This document shows, piece by piece, positions 56,960 through 64,000 of a stretch of 64,000 bases of DNA. Source of the DNA: Amycolatopsis vastitatis (lineage in GTDB: Bacteria > Actinomycetota > Actinomycetes > Mycobacteriales > Pseudonocardiaceae); contig NZ_NMUL01000022.1 in assembly GCF_002234595.1 (NCBI RefSeq), forward strand, positions 1 through 64,000, read 5' to 3'. How positions within the stretch are numbered: position 1 is the first letter of the stretch; each line of letters begins with the position of its first letter. Made by a program: the position numbers and the translations under genes. The notes beneath the pieces were generated by a model. It did no database searches, was not told the origin of the DNA, and saw only the letters and a list, made by a program, of their open reading frames with translations.

Positions 56960-58116
56960 AGTTCGGCCAGCAGGAGGCCGCTGCGCGGCTTCGGCGTGAA
57001 GTAGGTGGCCTTCCGCGGCATCCGGCGCCCCGCCGCGTGCACCGCGAGGACGTCGGAATACCGCACCGGCGCCAGCATCACCACGGCGTCCGCGTCCGGC
57101 GGCAGCGGCCGCCCCGCCGGGAGCGGCTGGACGCAGGGCCCGTCGGGGTCGACGCCGAGCGCGTCGGCGAACAGGACCCGTTCGACGACCTCGTGGTCGA
57201 TCACCGGCCACGGCCGGTCCTGCTCCGGCAGCGGCACCCGCAGCACGGCCGGGCCTGCTCGCACGACGACCTCGCCGGTGACCGGCACGGCCTGCTCGTC
57301 GTACCGGACGTCCAGCCCGGCCGCGCACCACCGCGAGACCAGGTCTTCCGGACCGAGGCCGGTGCCGGTGAGGACCCGGTGGATGGCGCCGATCCGCAGC
57401 CGCGGCCCCGCGGTGACCAGGGCCAGCAGCGCGCCGTGCCCGGCCGCCGCGGCCGCGGCCACCCGGTGGTTGCCATCGGCGACCAGCAGGTCCGCGCCGG
57501 CGACCGCGGCCAGCAGCCGGCTCTGCAGCGGCCCGGCGGGCACCACCCACAGGTCGTGACGGCGGCCCGCCGCGTCCGAAGTGGACAGATCGGGCAGGCC
57601 GAGGGCGGCGCAGGCCTGCTCCACCTGCTCGGTCAGCGGCTCGCCGCCGGACGCCGGGACCAGCATCGCCGCGCTGGTCGCGCAGCCGAGCCCGGCGAGC
57701 ACCGCGGCCCGTTCGGCCACGACGTCGGGGTACACGTCCTCGGTGTGGCGGACCCGCGCGGCGCCGTCGTCGGTCACCGCCGCCGGGTCGACCAGGCAGA
57801 GCAGGCCCAGCGCCACGCCGTCCGGCCCTTCGATCCGGTAGGGCGCGACGACTTCGCGCACCGGCCGGTAGAACCGCTTGCGGAGCCGTTCGAGCACGGC
57901 GCGGGCGACCGGGACGGCGGCGGTCAGGTCGAGCCCGCGGGCCAGGGCCGCGGGTGTGCGGGCGGGGTGCTGCACCGCCAGGAGGCTGTCCGCGGCACCG
58001 GGCGCGGCCAGCGCGGCGATCACCCGGTCGGGCTCGGCGAACTCGTCGACGTCGGGGCCTGGGACCGCTTCGCGGACCACCCAGCCCCGCCCGATCGGCC
58101 GGATCCAGTCGTTCAT
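56956..58116 (-). CDS. DUF1015-family protein
   Basis: A 386-residue soluble protein of the DUF1015 family. Visible features are IRPIGRGWVVREAVPG at the start, PVREVVAPYRIEGPDGVALGL, the conserved ADGNHR (usually ADGHHR) near residue 215, and IDHEVVERVLFADALG. The ATG at 58116 was chosen; another ATG three codons upstream is possible. Function unknown; related genes sit near amino-acid metabolism genes in some bacteria. It ends in the same CTAA tetramer as the toroid gene. Confidence 0.85.
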   Translation of the reverse strand: MNDWIRPIGRGWVVREAVPGPDVDEFAEPDRVIAALAAPGAADSLLAVQHPARTPAALARGLDLTAAVPVARAVLERLRKRFYRPVREVVAPYRIEGPDGVALGLLCLVDPAAVTDDGAARVRHTEDVYPDVVAERAAVLAGLGCATSAAMLVPASGGEPLTEQVEQACAALGLPDLSTSDAAGRRHDLWVVPAGPLQSRLLAAVAGADLLVADGNHRVAAAAAAGHGALLALVTAGPRLRIGAIHRVLTGTGLGPEDLVSRWCAAGLDVRYDEQAVPVTGEVVVRAGPAVLRVPLPEQDRPWPVIDHEVVERVLFADALGVDPDGPCVQPLPAGRPLPPDADAVVMLAPVRYSDVLAVHAAGRRMPRKATYFTPKPRSGLLLAEL

Positions 58117-58201
58117 CCTGACCATCTTGCGCGATGGCGACCGGGACGGGAATTCGCCGGGACCCGGAATGCTTAGGGCGGCAAAGCAGTTGACTCCGGT
58201 C

Positions 58202-59740
58202 ATGACCGTCCCGAGCAGCACGCCACCGATGCCGGCCCCCACCGCGACCAGGGGAGTCGGTTTCCGGTCCGACCGCGGCCCGGTCCTGATCGCGGTCATG
58301 CTCAGCACCGGGCTGGTGGCGCTGGACAGCACGATCATCGCGACCGCCGTCCCGTCGGTGGTGCGCGACCTCGGGGGGTTCTCGCAGTTCCCGTGGCTGT
58401 TCTCGATCTACCTGCTCACCCAGGCGGTCACCGTGCCGCTCTACGGCAAGTTCGCCGACGTGCTGGGCCGCCGCCCGGTGATGTTCTTCGGGATCGCGGC
58501 GTTCCTGGTCGGCTCGGTGCTGTGCGGCGCCGCGTGGAGCATGCCGGTGCTGATCGCCGCCCGCGCGGTCCAGGGCATCGGGGCGGGGGCGATCCAGCCG
58601 ATGGCGATGACGGTGATCGGCGACCTGTACACGGTGGAGGAACGGGCCAGGGTGCAGGGTTACGTGGCCGGCGTCTGGGCCGCGGCCTCCGTGGTCGGCC
58701 CGACGCTCGGCGGGCTGTTCGCGGAGTACCTGGACTGGCGGTGGATCTTCTTCATCAACCTGCCGCTCGGCGCGATCGCCGCGCTGATGCTGTACCGCAA
58801 CTTCGCCGAGCGGGTGGAACGCAAGCCGCACAAGGTCGACTACCTGGGCGCGGCGCTGCTCACCCTCGGCTGCTCGCTGGTGATCCTGGGCCTGCTCGAA
58901 GGTGGCGTCGCGTGGGGCTGGGGTTCGCTGCCGAGCGTGGCGATCTTCGTCGCGGGCGCGGCCCTGCTGGTGACGTTCGTACTGGTGGAGAAGCGCGCGG
59001 CCGAGCCGGTGCTGCCGCTGTGGGTGTTCACCCGCCGGGTGCTGGTGGGCGGCAACCTGGTGGCGGTGGTGGTCGGCGCGATCCTGATGGGCCTGACTTC
59101 GTACCTGCCGACGTACGCCCAGGGCGTGCTGGGCGCGGGCGCGCTGGTGGCCGGGTTCGCGGTGGCGGCGCTGACGGTCGGCTGGCCGGTCTCGGCCTCT
59201 CTGGCGGGGAAGATCTACCTGCGCATCGGCTTCCGCGACACGGCACTGATCGGCAGCGTGTTCATCATCGCGGGCGGCGTCCTCGTGGCGCTGCTCGGCC
59301 CCGGATCGTCGATCTGGTCGGCGGCGCTCGCGGCGTTCGTCCTCGGGCTGGGCCTCGGCCTGGCGGCGAGCCCGACCCTGGTGGCGATCCAGTCGGTGGT
59401 GGGCTGGGACCGCCGCGGCGTGGTGACGGCGACGAACCTCTTCAGCCGCTCCCTGGGAAGCGCGGTCGGCGCGGCGGTGTTCGGCGCGATCGCCAACGCG
59501 ACGCTGGCGTCGCGGTTCGCTTCGCCGCCGGCGGAGGTGGCGGGCCACCTGCCGCCGTCGGTGGACGCGACGAGCCTGGTGCTGGGCGGCCACGCGGACG
59601 ACTCGCCGGTCACGACGTTCGTCCGGGGAGCCCTGGCGGACGCGACGCACTACGTCTTCGTGGGGCTGCTGGCGGTGGCGGTGCTGTCGGTGGGGGCGCT
59701 GCTGCTGATGCCGAGGAAGACCGCGCAGCTGGAGTTCTAG
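58202..59740 (+). CDS. DHA2-type multidrug MFS transporter
   Basis: A 512-residue exporter with about 14 predicted helices. Motifs are VALDSTIIATAVPSVVRDLGG in helix 1, GKFADVLGRRPVM in the 2-3 loop, GAIQPMAMTVIGDLYTVEER and WRWIFFINLPLGAIA, all typical of EmrB/QacA proteins. It probably exports drugs or toxic metabolites. The neighbouring OhrR/MarR gene is a possible regulator, but an LLM gene lies between. Its TAG shares CTAG (59737-59740) with the LLM stop. Confidence 0.92.
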   Translation: MTVPSSTPPMPAPTATRGVGFRSDRGPVLIAVMLSTGLVALDSTIIATAVPSVVRDLGGFSQFPWLFSIYLLTQAVTVPLYGKFADVLGRRPVMFFGIAAFLVGSVLCGAAWSMPVLIAARAVQGIGAGAIQPMAMTVIGDLYTVEERARVQGYVAGVWAAASVVGPTLGGLFAEYLDWRWIFFINLPLGAIAALMLYRNFAERVERKPHKVDYLGAALLTLGCSLVILGLLEGGVAWGWGSLPSVAIFVAGAALLVTFVLVEKRAAEPVLPLWVFTRRVLVGGNLVAVVVGAILMGLTSYLPTYAQGVLGAGALVAGFAVAALTVGWPVSASLAGKIYLRIGFRDTALIGSVFIIAGGVLVALLGPGSSIWSAALAAFVLGLGLGLAASPTLVAIQSVVGWDRRGVVTATNLFSRSLGSAVGAAVFGAIANATLASRFASPPAEVAGHLPPSVDATSLVLGGHADDSPVTTFVRGALADATHYVFVGLLAVAVLSVGALLLMPRKTAQLEF

Positions 59741-60618
59741 TTCTGCAGCGGCAGCAGCTCTGCCTGGAAGTTCTCCAGGAAACCCTCGAAATCCCCGTGC
59801 CCCGGCCGGATCACGAACTTCGACAGCCCGGCTTCGATGTGCTGCTCCACCAGCCGCCGCGCCTCCGGCCAGCTCGTCGCCACGAGGTCTTCGACCGGCA
59901 CTCCGGGCCGTCGGCGAGCAGCCACGGCGGCCAGTTCGTCCGGGATCCCCTTGTCCGCCACCGCCAGGCTGAGCCCGAAGTGGTCCTCCTCGATCTCACG
60001 GCCCGCCTCCGCCGCGGCTTCCTGGATGGCGACGCGGGCGGCACGCGCTTCGGACGGCGTGTGGAAGCTGCCCAGCCAGCCGTCCGCCAGGCGGCCCGCG
60101 CGGCGCAGGGCCGCCGGGGCCGTTCCGCCCAGCCAGACGTCGAGGCGCTTCGCGGGACGCGGTCCCAGCGAAACTCCGGAAACCTGGAAGAACTCGCCGT
60201 CGAAGGACACCTCATCCTCCTCCAGCAGCCGTCGCAGCAGGGTCAGGGATTCGTCGAAGACCGCCGCGCGGCGGCCCGGCGGTACCGGGAACAGGTCGTT
60301 TTCCGCCGGGCGGGCCGGGCGGAGGCCGAACACCGGCAGTACCCGCTTCGGCGCGAGGCCGGCCAGCGTGCGCAGCTGCTTGGCCACCAGCACCGGGTGC
60401 CGTCCGGGGAGGATCGCGACGCCGGTGCCGACCTTCAGCCGCGACGTCCGCGCCAGCGCGTGCGCCATGCCGATCATCGGGTCGACTTCGGGTGAGTAGA
60501 CCAGCTCGGACAACCACAGCGAGTCGACGCCCGCCTGCTCCAGCCGCTCCGCTAGCCCGGCGAACCCGGCCGGCCCGGTCCCCGGCGCCGGTGCGACGCC
60601 CAGCCTGATCTTCAGCAC
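59737..60618 (-). CDS. LLM-class F420-dependent oxidoreductase
   Basis: A 293-residue TIM-barrel protein of the bacterial luciferase-like family. Features are LAERLEQAGVDSLWLSELVY, KVGTGVAILPGRHPVLVAKQLRTLAGLAP, FDGEFFQVSGVSLGPRPAKR and DVWLGGTAPAALRRAGRLADGW. The GTG at 60618 follows GGGAGGAACC. Actinobacterial members use F420H2 or FMNH2 to reduce a small molecule; substrate unknown. It follows the MarR gene on the same strand (53-bp gap), so it may belong to the MarR regulon. Confidence 0.88.
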   Translation of the reverse strand: MLKIRLGVAPAPGTGPAGFAGLAERLEQAGVDSLWLSELVYSPEVDPMIGMAHALARTSRLKVGTGVAILPGRHPVLVAKQLRTLAGLAPKRVLPVFGLRPARPAENDLFPVPPGRRAAVFDESLTLLRRLLEEDEVSFDGEFFQVSGVSLGPRPAKRLDVWLGGTAPAALRRAGRLADGWLGSFHTPSEARAARVAIQEAAAEAGREIEEDHFGLSLAVADKGIPDELAAVAARRRPGVPVEDLVATSWPEARRLVEQHIEAGLSKFVIRPGHGDFEGFLENFQAELLPLQN

Positions 60619-60671
60619 GGTTCCTCCCGGGACGCTCTTCGAAGGGAACGCGCCGGGCGGCCAGGAATTCC

Positions 60672-61109
60672 TCACGCTGTCGCGTCGATGACCCGGGTCA
60701 GCACGGCGTGGAGCGCTTCCAGCTCGGCGACCTCCATGCCGAGTGCCTCGACCACCTTGTACGGGATCTTCTCCGCCTCCGCCCGCAGCGCCCGGCCGGC
60801 TCCGGTCAGCTCGACCGTCAGCTGCCGTTCGTCCGACCGGCTCCGGGCTCGGGTGACGTACCCGAGCGCTTCCAGCCGCTTCAGCAGCGGTGACAGCGTT
60901 GCGGGCTCGTGGCGCAGCGTGACACCGAGATCCTTCACCGACCGCGGCGAACGCTCCCACAGCGCGAGCATCACCAGGTACTGCGGATGCGTCAGCCCGT
61001 ACGGCTCGAGCAGCGGCCGGTAGATCGCGATCACGCTGCGCGAAGCCACCGACAGGGCGAAACACACCTGCCGGTCCAGCTTCAGGGGGTCTTCACCCAG
61101 GTCGATCAT
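60672..61109 (-). CDS. OhrR-like MarR-family regulator
   Basis: A 145-residue winged-helix regulator. LDRQVCFALSVASRSVIAIYR carries Cys16 at the position of the redox-sensing Cys of OhrR, and YGLTHPQYLVMLALWE and DLGVTLRHEPATLSPLLKRL are family signatures. Oxidation of such a Cys by organic hydroperoxide releases DNA. A 26-bp perfect palindrome lies in the 71-bp gap to the divergent DUF5313 gene. Possible targets are that gene, itself, and the LLM gene downstream. Confidence 0.91.
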   Translation of the reverse strand: MIDLGEDPLKLDRQVCFALSVASRSVIAIYRPLLEPYGLTHPQYLVMLALWERSPRSVKDLGVTLRHEPATLSPLLKRLEALGYVTRARSRSDERQLTVELTGAGRALRAEAEKIPYKVVEALGMEVAELEALHAVLTRVIDATA

Positions 61110-61139
61110 GCCGCCAATCCTACTGTGTCGTCGATCGCG

Positions 61140-61165
61140 CTAATGCTTAGTGCACTAAGCATTAG
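61140..61165. promoter_or_regulatory. 26-bp perfect palindrome, MarR/OhrR operator candidate
   Basis: Bases 61140-61165 read the same on both strands, with the core TTAGTGCACTAA. It is much richer in A/T than its surroundings and lies 31 bases upstream of the MarR start and 15 bases upstream of the DUF5313 gene. Length and centre fit a MarR dimer site. Confidence 0.85.
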
Positions 61166-61180
61166 GGTACTCTCGAAGTC

Positions 61181-61573
61181 ATGGAACGACCTGGAGTGCT
61201 CCGCTGGATCGGCTACGCCGTGGGTGTGCGGCTTCCCGAGCGCTACAACGACTGGGTCCGGCACGACGCGACGTCGAAGCACTGGCGCGCCCGGTACGTG
61301 CTCCAGCGGTCGGTCGGCATCGTGCCGCTGTGCGCGGTCTGGCTGCTCCTGCCCGGCTCGATCTGGCTGCGGCTCTCGCTGGTCCTCATGGCCGCCCTCG
61401 TCGCGTACTTCTACTCCTGCGCGTACATGGAGGAGAGCGTGGAGCACCGGCTCGGCCGGCAGGGCTTCCCGCACAACACCGGACGCCGTCTGCGCGCCGA
61501 GGCCGCCGAAGTCAAGAACGCCGAGGCGACCGCGCGCTACGTCGCGCGCTACCGGACGCCGTCGGAGGGTTAG
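61181..61573 (+). CDS. DUF5313-family membrane protein
   Basis: A 130-residue protein with two adjacent membrane helices (VGIVPLCAVWLLLPGSIWLRL, LVLMAALVAYFYSCAYME) between basic cytosolic ends. The DUF5313 pattern (VLRWIGYAVGVRLPERYNDWV, RHWRARYVLQR-type) is common in Actinobacteria. No ribosome binding site is visible; translation may be leaderless from the promoter that overlaps the palindrome. Function unknown; possibly part of the peroxide response. Confidence 0.8.
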   Translation: MERPGVLRWIGYAVGVRLPERYNDWVRHDATSKHWRARYVLQRSVGIVPLCAVWLLLPGSIWLRLSLVLMAALVAYFYSCAYMEESVEHRLGRQGFPHNTGRRLRAEAAEVKNAEATARYVARYRTPSEG

Positions 61574-61589
61574 CTAGAGTCGGGCCACG

Positions 61590-62528
61590 ATGAGACGCAA
61601 GCTCCGGCCGCCGATCCCACCCCGCCACGGGCTGGAGCCCGCCCGCCTCAAGCTGCCCGCCGAGGGCGAGTGGCCGACTCTGCTCGCACACCTCGTCGAC
61701 CGGCTGCCCCGGGTGGCGCCGGACCGCATCGAACAGATGCTGCGCGAGGAGCGCATCCACGGCGTCGACGGCCCGCTCGGCGTCGACACGCCGTATGCGC
61801 CCGGCTCGTTCATCTGGTTCCACCGCGACCTGCCGGACGAGGTGCCGGTGCCGTTCGGCATCGACGTCGTGCACCGCGACGAGCACCTGCTGGTCGCCGA
61901 CAAGCCGCACTTCCTGGCCACCATCCCGCGCGGGCAGCACATCCTCGAGACGGCGCTCGTGCGGCTGCGGCGCGACCTCGGCCTGCCGCACCTGTCTCCC
62001 GCGCACCGGCTCGACCGCGTCACCGCGGGACTGGTGATGTTCGTGATCACGCCCGAGCTGCGCGGGAAGTACCAGACGCTGTTCCGCGACCGCAAGGTGC
62101 ACAAGGAGTACGAGGCGATCGCCCCGTACGACCCGGCGCTCGCGCTCCCGCGGACCGTCCGGAGCCGGATCGTCAAGGACCGCGGGGTGCTGGCCGCGCA
62201 GGAGGTGCCGGGCGAGCCGAACGCCGAGACCTACGTCGACCTGCTGGAGCACCGCGACGGGCTGGGGCGTTACCGGCTGGTGCCGTCGACCGGCCGGACG
62301 CACCAGCTGCGGGTGCACCTGAGCCGCCTCGGCATCCCGATCCTCGGCGACGACTTCTACCCGGTGCTGCGCGAGAAGCCCCTCGGCGACTTCACGAAAC
62401 CGTTGCAGCTGCTGGCGAAGGTCCTCGATTTCGACGACCCGCTGACCGGGGCGCACCGCCGGTTCGCGAGCGGGCTGAAGCTGTCCGCCTGGGACGATCC
62501 GGAAGCCTGGGCGGCGCCCCCGGGGTGA
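61590..62528 (+). CDS. RluA-family pseudouridine synthase
   Basis: A 312-residue RNA-modifying enzyme. The catalytic motif HRLDRVTAG carries Asp142. Other motifs are VVHRDEHLLVADKP, RGKYQTLFRDRKVHKEYEAI and LVPSTGRTHQLRVHLSRLGIPILGDD. It isomerises uridine in rRNA or tRNA; target sites cannot be read from the sequence. The gene starts 16 bases after the DUF5313 stop. Confidence 0.92.
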   Translation: MRRKLRPPIPPRHGLEPARLKLPAEGEWPTLLAHLVDRLPRVAPDRIEQMLREERIHGVDGPLGVDTPYAPGSFIWFHRDLPDEVPVPFGIDVVHRDEHLLVADKPHFLATIPRGQHILETALVRLRRDLGLPHLSPAHRLDRVTAGLVMFVITPELRGKYQTLFRDRKVHKEYEAIAPYDPALALPRTVRSRIVKDRGVLAAQEVPGEPNAETYVDLLEHRDGLGRYRLVPSTGRTHQLRVHLSRLGIPILGDDFYPVLREKPLGDFTKPLQLLAKVLDFDDPLTGAHRRFASGLKLSAWDDPEAWAAPPG

Positions 62529-62598
62529 ACCGGGGACACCGCCGCGTCCGGCAGGACCCGCCCTGCTGGCCTTCTCAGCAGGAGGGGCGGACACTGCG

Positions 62599-63120
62599 AT
62601 GGTGGACAAAGCGGCGGTTCACGACGAGATGGAACAGGCGCGCCAGAGCTTCCACGAGCTGCTCGGCGGGGCCAGCGGAAGCGACCTGCGGCGGCCGACC
62701 GCGGGCACGCGGTGGAACAACCGCCAGCTGCTGTTCCACATGCTTCTCGGCTACCTGATCATCCGCGCGTTGTCCTGGCTGGTGCGGATGTTCGACCGCT
62801 TGCCCGACGGGGTGAGCCGCGGGTACGCACGGTTGCTGAACGCGGGAACGGCGCCGTTCGACGCGGTCAACTTCGCCGGCTCCTGGCTCGGCGGCACGCT
62901 GCTGCCGAGGCGCTGGATGGCGGCGTTGTTCGACCGGACGATCGCGGCCCTGCACCGTCGCCTGGACCGGGAGACCGACGGCGAACTCGCCCGCGGCATG
63001 CACTACCCGACCCGGTGGGACCCGTTCTTCCGCGACTACATGACCCTGGCCGACGTGTACCGGTTCCCGACCCGGCACTTCGCCTTCCACCGCGACCAGC
63101 TGACCCTGCCCCGAGGCTGA
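62599..63120 (+). CDS. DinB-like helical protein
   Basis: A 173-residue protein of the DinB/mycothiol-maleylpyruvate type fold (ELLGGASGSDLRRPTAGTRW, WNNRQLLFHMLLGYLIIRAL, RHFAFHRDQL at the end). GGAGGGG stands before the ATG at a rather long spacing. A Trp/Phe-rich hydrophobic stretch in the middle may make it membrane-associated. It follows the RluA gene by 70 bases. Activity unknown. Confidence 0.78.
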   Translation: MVDKAAVHDEMEQARQSFHELLGGASGSDLRRPTAGTRWNNRQLLFHMLLGYLIIRALSWLVRMFDRLPDGVSRGYARLLNAGTAPFDAVNFAGSWLGGTLLPRRWMAALFDRTIAALHRRLDRETDGELARGMHYPTRWDPFFRDYMTLADVYRFPTRHFAFHRDQLTLPRG

Positions 63121-63135
63121 ACGCGGGACCGCGGG

Positions 63136-63603
63136 TCAGGAACAACAACCTTCGGGCTGGGTGGCTTTGTCGACCTCGCCGGTTTCGGCGTCCGGCGTGC
63201 AGCAGGCGGCTGGAGTGGCACTGCCGCCGAACGTCCCGGAGTCCGCCTTGACGGTGTAGACCTCCCAGGGCTCCTGGCCGGGGCCGTGCACCCATACCTT
63301 GTCCTGCACGGCGTAGCAGCAGGTCGTGTCGTCCTCGGTCGCTGTCTCCAGCCCCGCGCCCGCGAGGCGCTTGCCTGCTTCGCCGACCTGGTCGGTGGAC
63401 TCGACCTCGACGCCGAGATGGTCCATGACCGTCGCCTGCCCCGGCTCGCCCTCGAGCAGCACGAGCTTGAGCGCGGGGTCGGCGATGGCGAAGTTGGCGT
63501 AGCCGGGCCGGAGCTTGGCCGGCTCCGCGCCGAACAGCTTCGAATAGAAGTCGATCGAGCCTTCGAGGTCCCCGACCCGCAAGGCGAGCTGTACGCGTGA
63601 CAT
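63136..63603 (-). CDS. ArsI/CadI-family metalloenzyme (organoarsenical C-As lyase type)
   Basis: A 155-residue vicinal-oxygen-chelate protein. RVQLALRVGDLEGSIDFYSKLFG starts the fold; His62 (MDHLGVEVES) and Glu114 are candidate metal ligands. The vicinal pair Cys95-Cys96 (DDTTCCYAVQDKVWV) is the ArsI substrate-binding site. Extra Cys pairs lie in the tail (TPAACCTPD, EGCCS). ArsI cleaves methyl- or aryl-arsenite; CadI members are linked to cadmium resistance. It is divergent from an arsR-like gene that likely controls it. Confidence 0.88.
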   Translation of the reverse strand: MSRVQLALRVGDLEGSIDFYSKLFGAEPAKLRPGYANFAIADPALKLVLLEGEPGQATVMDHLGVEVESTDQVGEAGKRLAGAGLETATEDDTTCCYAVQDKVWVHGPGQEPWEVYTVKADSGTFGGSATPAACCTPDAETGEVDKATQPEGCCS

Positions 63604-63617
63604 GCCGTCCTCCTTGA

Positions 63618-63697
63618 ATAGACGTTTGTCGAAACAGTGACCGGCTTAGATTGCCCTCTACTTAGAAGTCTGTCAAGATAGACGCATGCCGAAACAG
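63618..63697. promoter_or_regulatory. Two direct repeats in the arsI/arsR control region
   Basis: ATAGACGTTTGTCGAAACAG (63618-63637) and ATAGACGCATGCCGAAACAG (63678-63697) match at 17 of 20 positions. The first lies just upstream of the arsI-like start and the second covers the ATG of the arsR-like gene. They are candidate ArsR binding sites that would repress both genes. Confidence 0.5.
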
Positions 63698-64000
63698 CTG
63701 CCGATCGTCGCGATGGACGCCTGCTGCTCCCCGCTCGCCCGTGAACCGTTGCGCGAGGACCAGGCCGCCGAACTGGCCAAGCTGTTCAAGGCGATGGCCG
63801 ACCCGGTACGCCTGCGGCTGCTGTCGCTGATCGCCTCGCACGCCGGCGGCGAGGCGTGCGTCTGCGACCTCACCGACGCGTTCGACCTGACCGGCCCGAC
63901 CATCTCCCACCACCTGAAGGTCCTGCGCGAGTCCGGGCTGATCACCGGCGAGCGGCGCGGCACCTGGGTGTACTACCGCGTCCACCCCGAGGTGCTGGCC
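63686..64000 (+). CDS. ArsR/SmtB-family regulator, C-terminus cut by window edge
   Basis: The first 105 codons are visible. AKLFKAMADPVRLRLLSLIAS and FDLTGPTISHHLKVLRESGL form the winged helix. Metal-thiol candidates are Cys13-Cys14 in MDACCSPL and ACVCDL at the start of helix 3, as in arsenite- or cadmium-sensing ArsR proteins. It is divergent from the arsI-like gene. The C-terminal part is outside the window. Confidence 0.88.
   Translation, partial: MPKQLPIVAMDACCSPLAREPLREDQAAELAKLFKAMADPVRLRLLSLIASHAGGEACVCDLTDAFDLTGPTISHHLKVLRESGLITGERRGTWVYYRVHPEVLA

Overview
The window is very GC-rich actinobacterial DNA (mostly about 70% G+C or more by eye), with GTG starts, purine-rich ribosome binding sites and closely packed genes. 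The gene content fits Pseudonocardiaceae and most likely Amycolatopsis: type VII secretion substrates, an LGFP-repeat protein, F420/LLM enzymes, many MFS pumps with divergent regulators, a single-chain acyl-CoA carboxylase and a nitric oxide synthase oxygenase. The genus is inferred from gene content; no rRNA or other marker gene is present. No tRNA, rRNA, CRISPR array, transposase or integrase was recognised.

Layout. 1-3.9 kb: a minus-strand operon in which a fatty-acyl-AMP ligase and an acyl carrier protein run into an EspC-like protein and a large WXG-type protein that is cut by the left edge. 4-12 kb: a DUF2087 protein, an ECF sigma factor with a SnoaL tail, a DUF151 nuclease, an SRPBCC protein, a MocR regulator divergent from an MFS pump, a 30-bp tandem hairpin array, a lysozyme-like membrane protein and a Tat-exported PHP-type hydrolase. 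12-31 kb: a secreted beta-helix protein, a 1,822-residue carboxylase (biotin carboxylase, biotin carrier and carboxyltransferase in one chain), a secreted M14 peptidase, a methyltransferase, a PadR regulator with a Gly/Pro/His-rich head, a secreted sugar dehydrogenase-like protein with LGFP repeats, a LysR/YeiH pair and a secreted sialidase. 30.6-33.3 kb: a helical-repeat protein coupled to a membrane-anchored M16 peptidase.

33.7-46 kb: a polymorphic toxin island. A 3,599-residue RHS protein has a signal peptide, DNRLRE and three LamG domains, YD repeats, an RHS core, eight 11-residue repeats, glycine-rich hydrophobic segments, a Hint domain and an HNH-like nuclease tip. Two small downstream genes, one of them DUF4265, are candidate immunity or modifier genes. 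They and the toxin tip have visibly lower G+C than the rest, which suggests an exchanged cassette.

46-64 kb: a BMP-like anchored protein, an SHS-type MFS transporter, a flavodoxin next to the nitric oxide synthase (a possible electron donor pair), a COG0523 metal GTPase, a TetR/MFS pair around a clear palindrome, a LigC-LigD-polymerase operon, DinB and alpha-toroid proteins, a DUF1015 protein, a DHA2-type pump, an LLM oxidoreductase, an OhrR-like MarR with a 26-bp palindrome, an RluA pseudouridine synthase, another DinB-like protein, and an ArsI/CadI gene divergent from an ArsR gene cut by the right edge. Many convergent pairs end within a few bases of each other or overlap; two share one CTAG as both stop codons.
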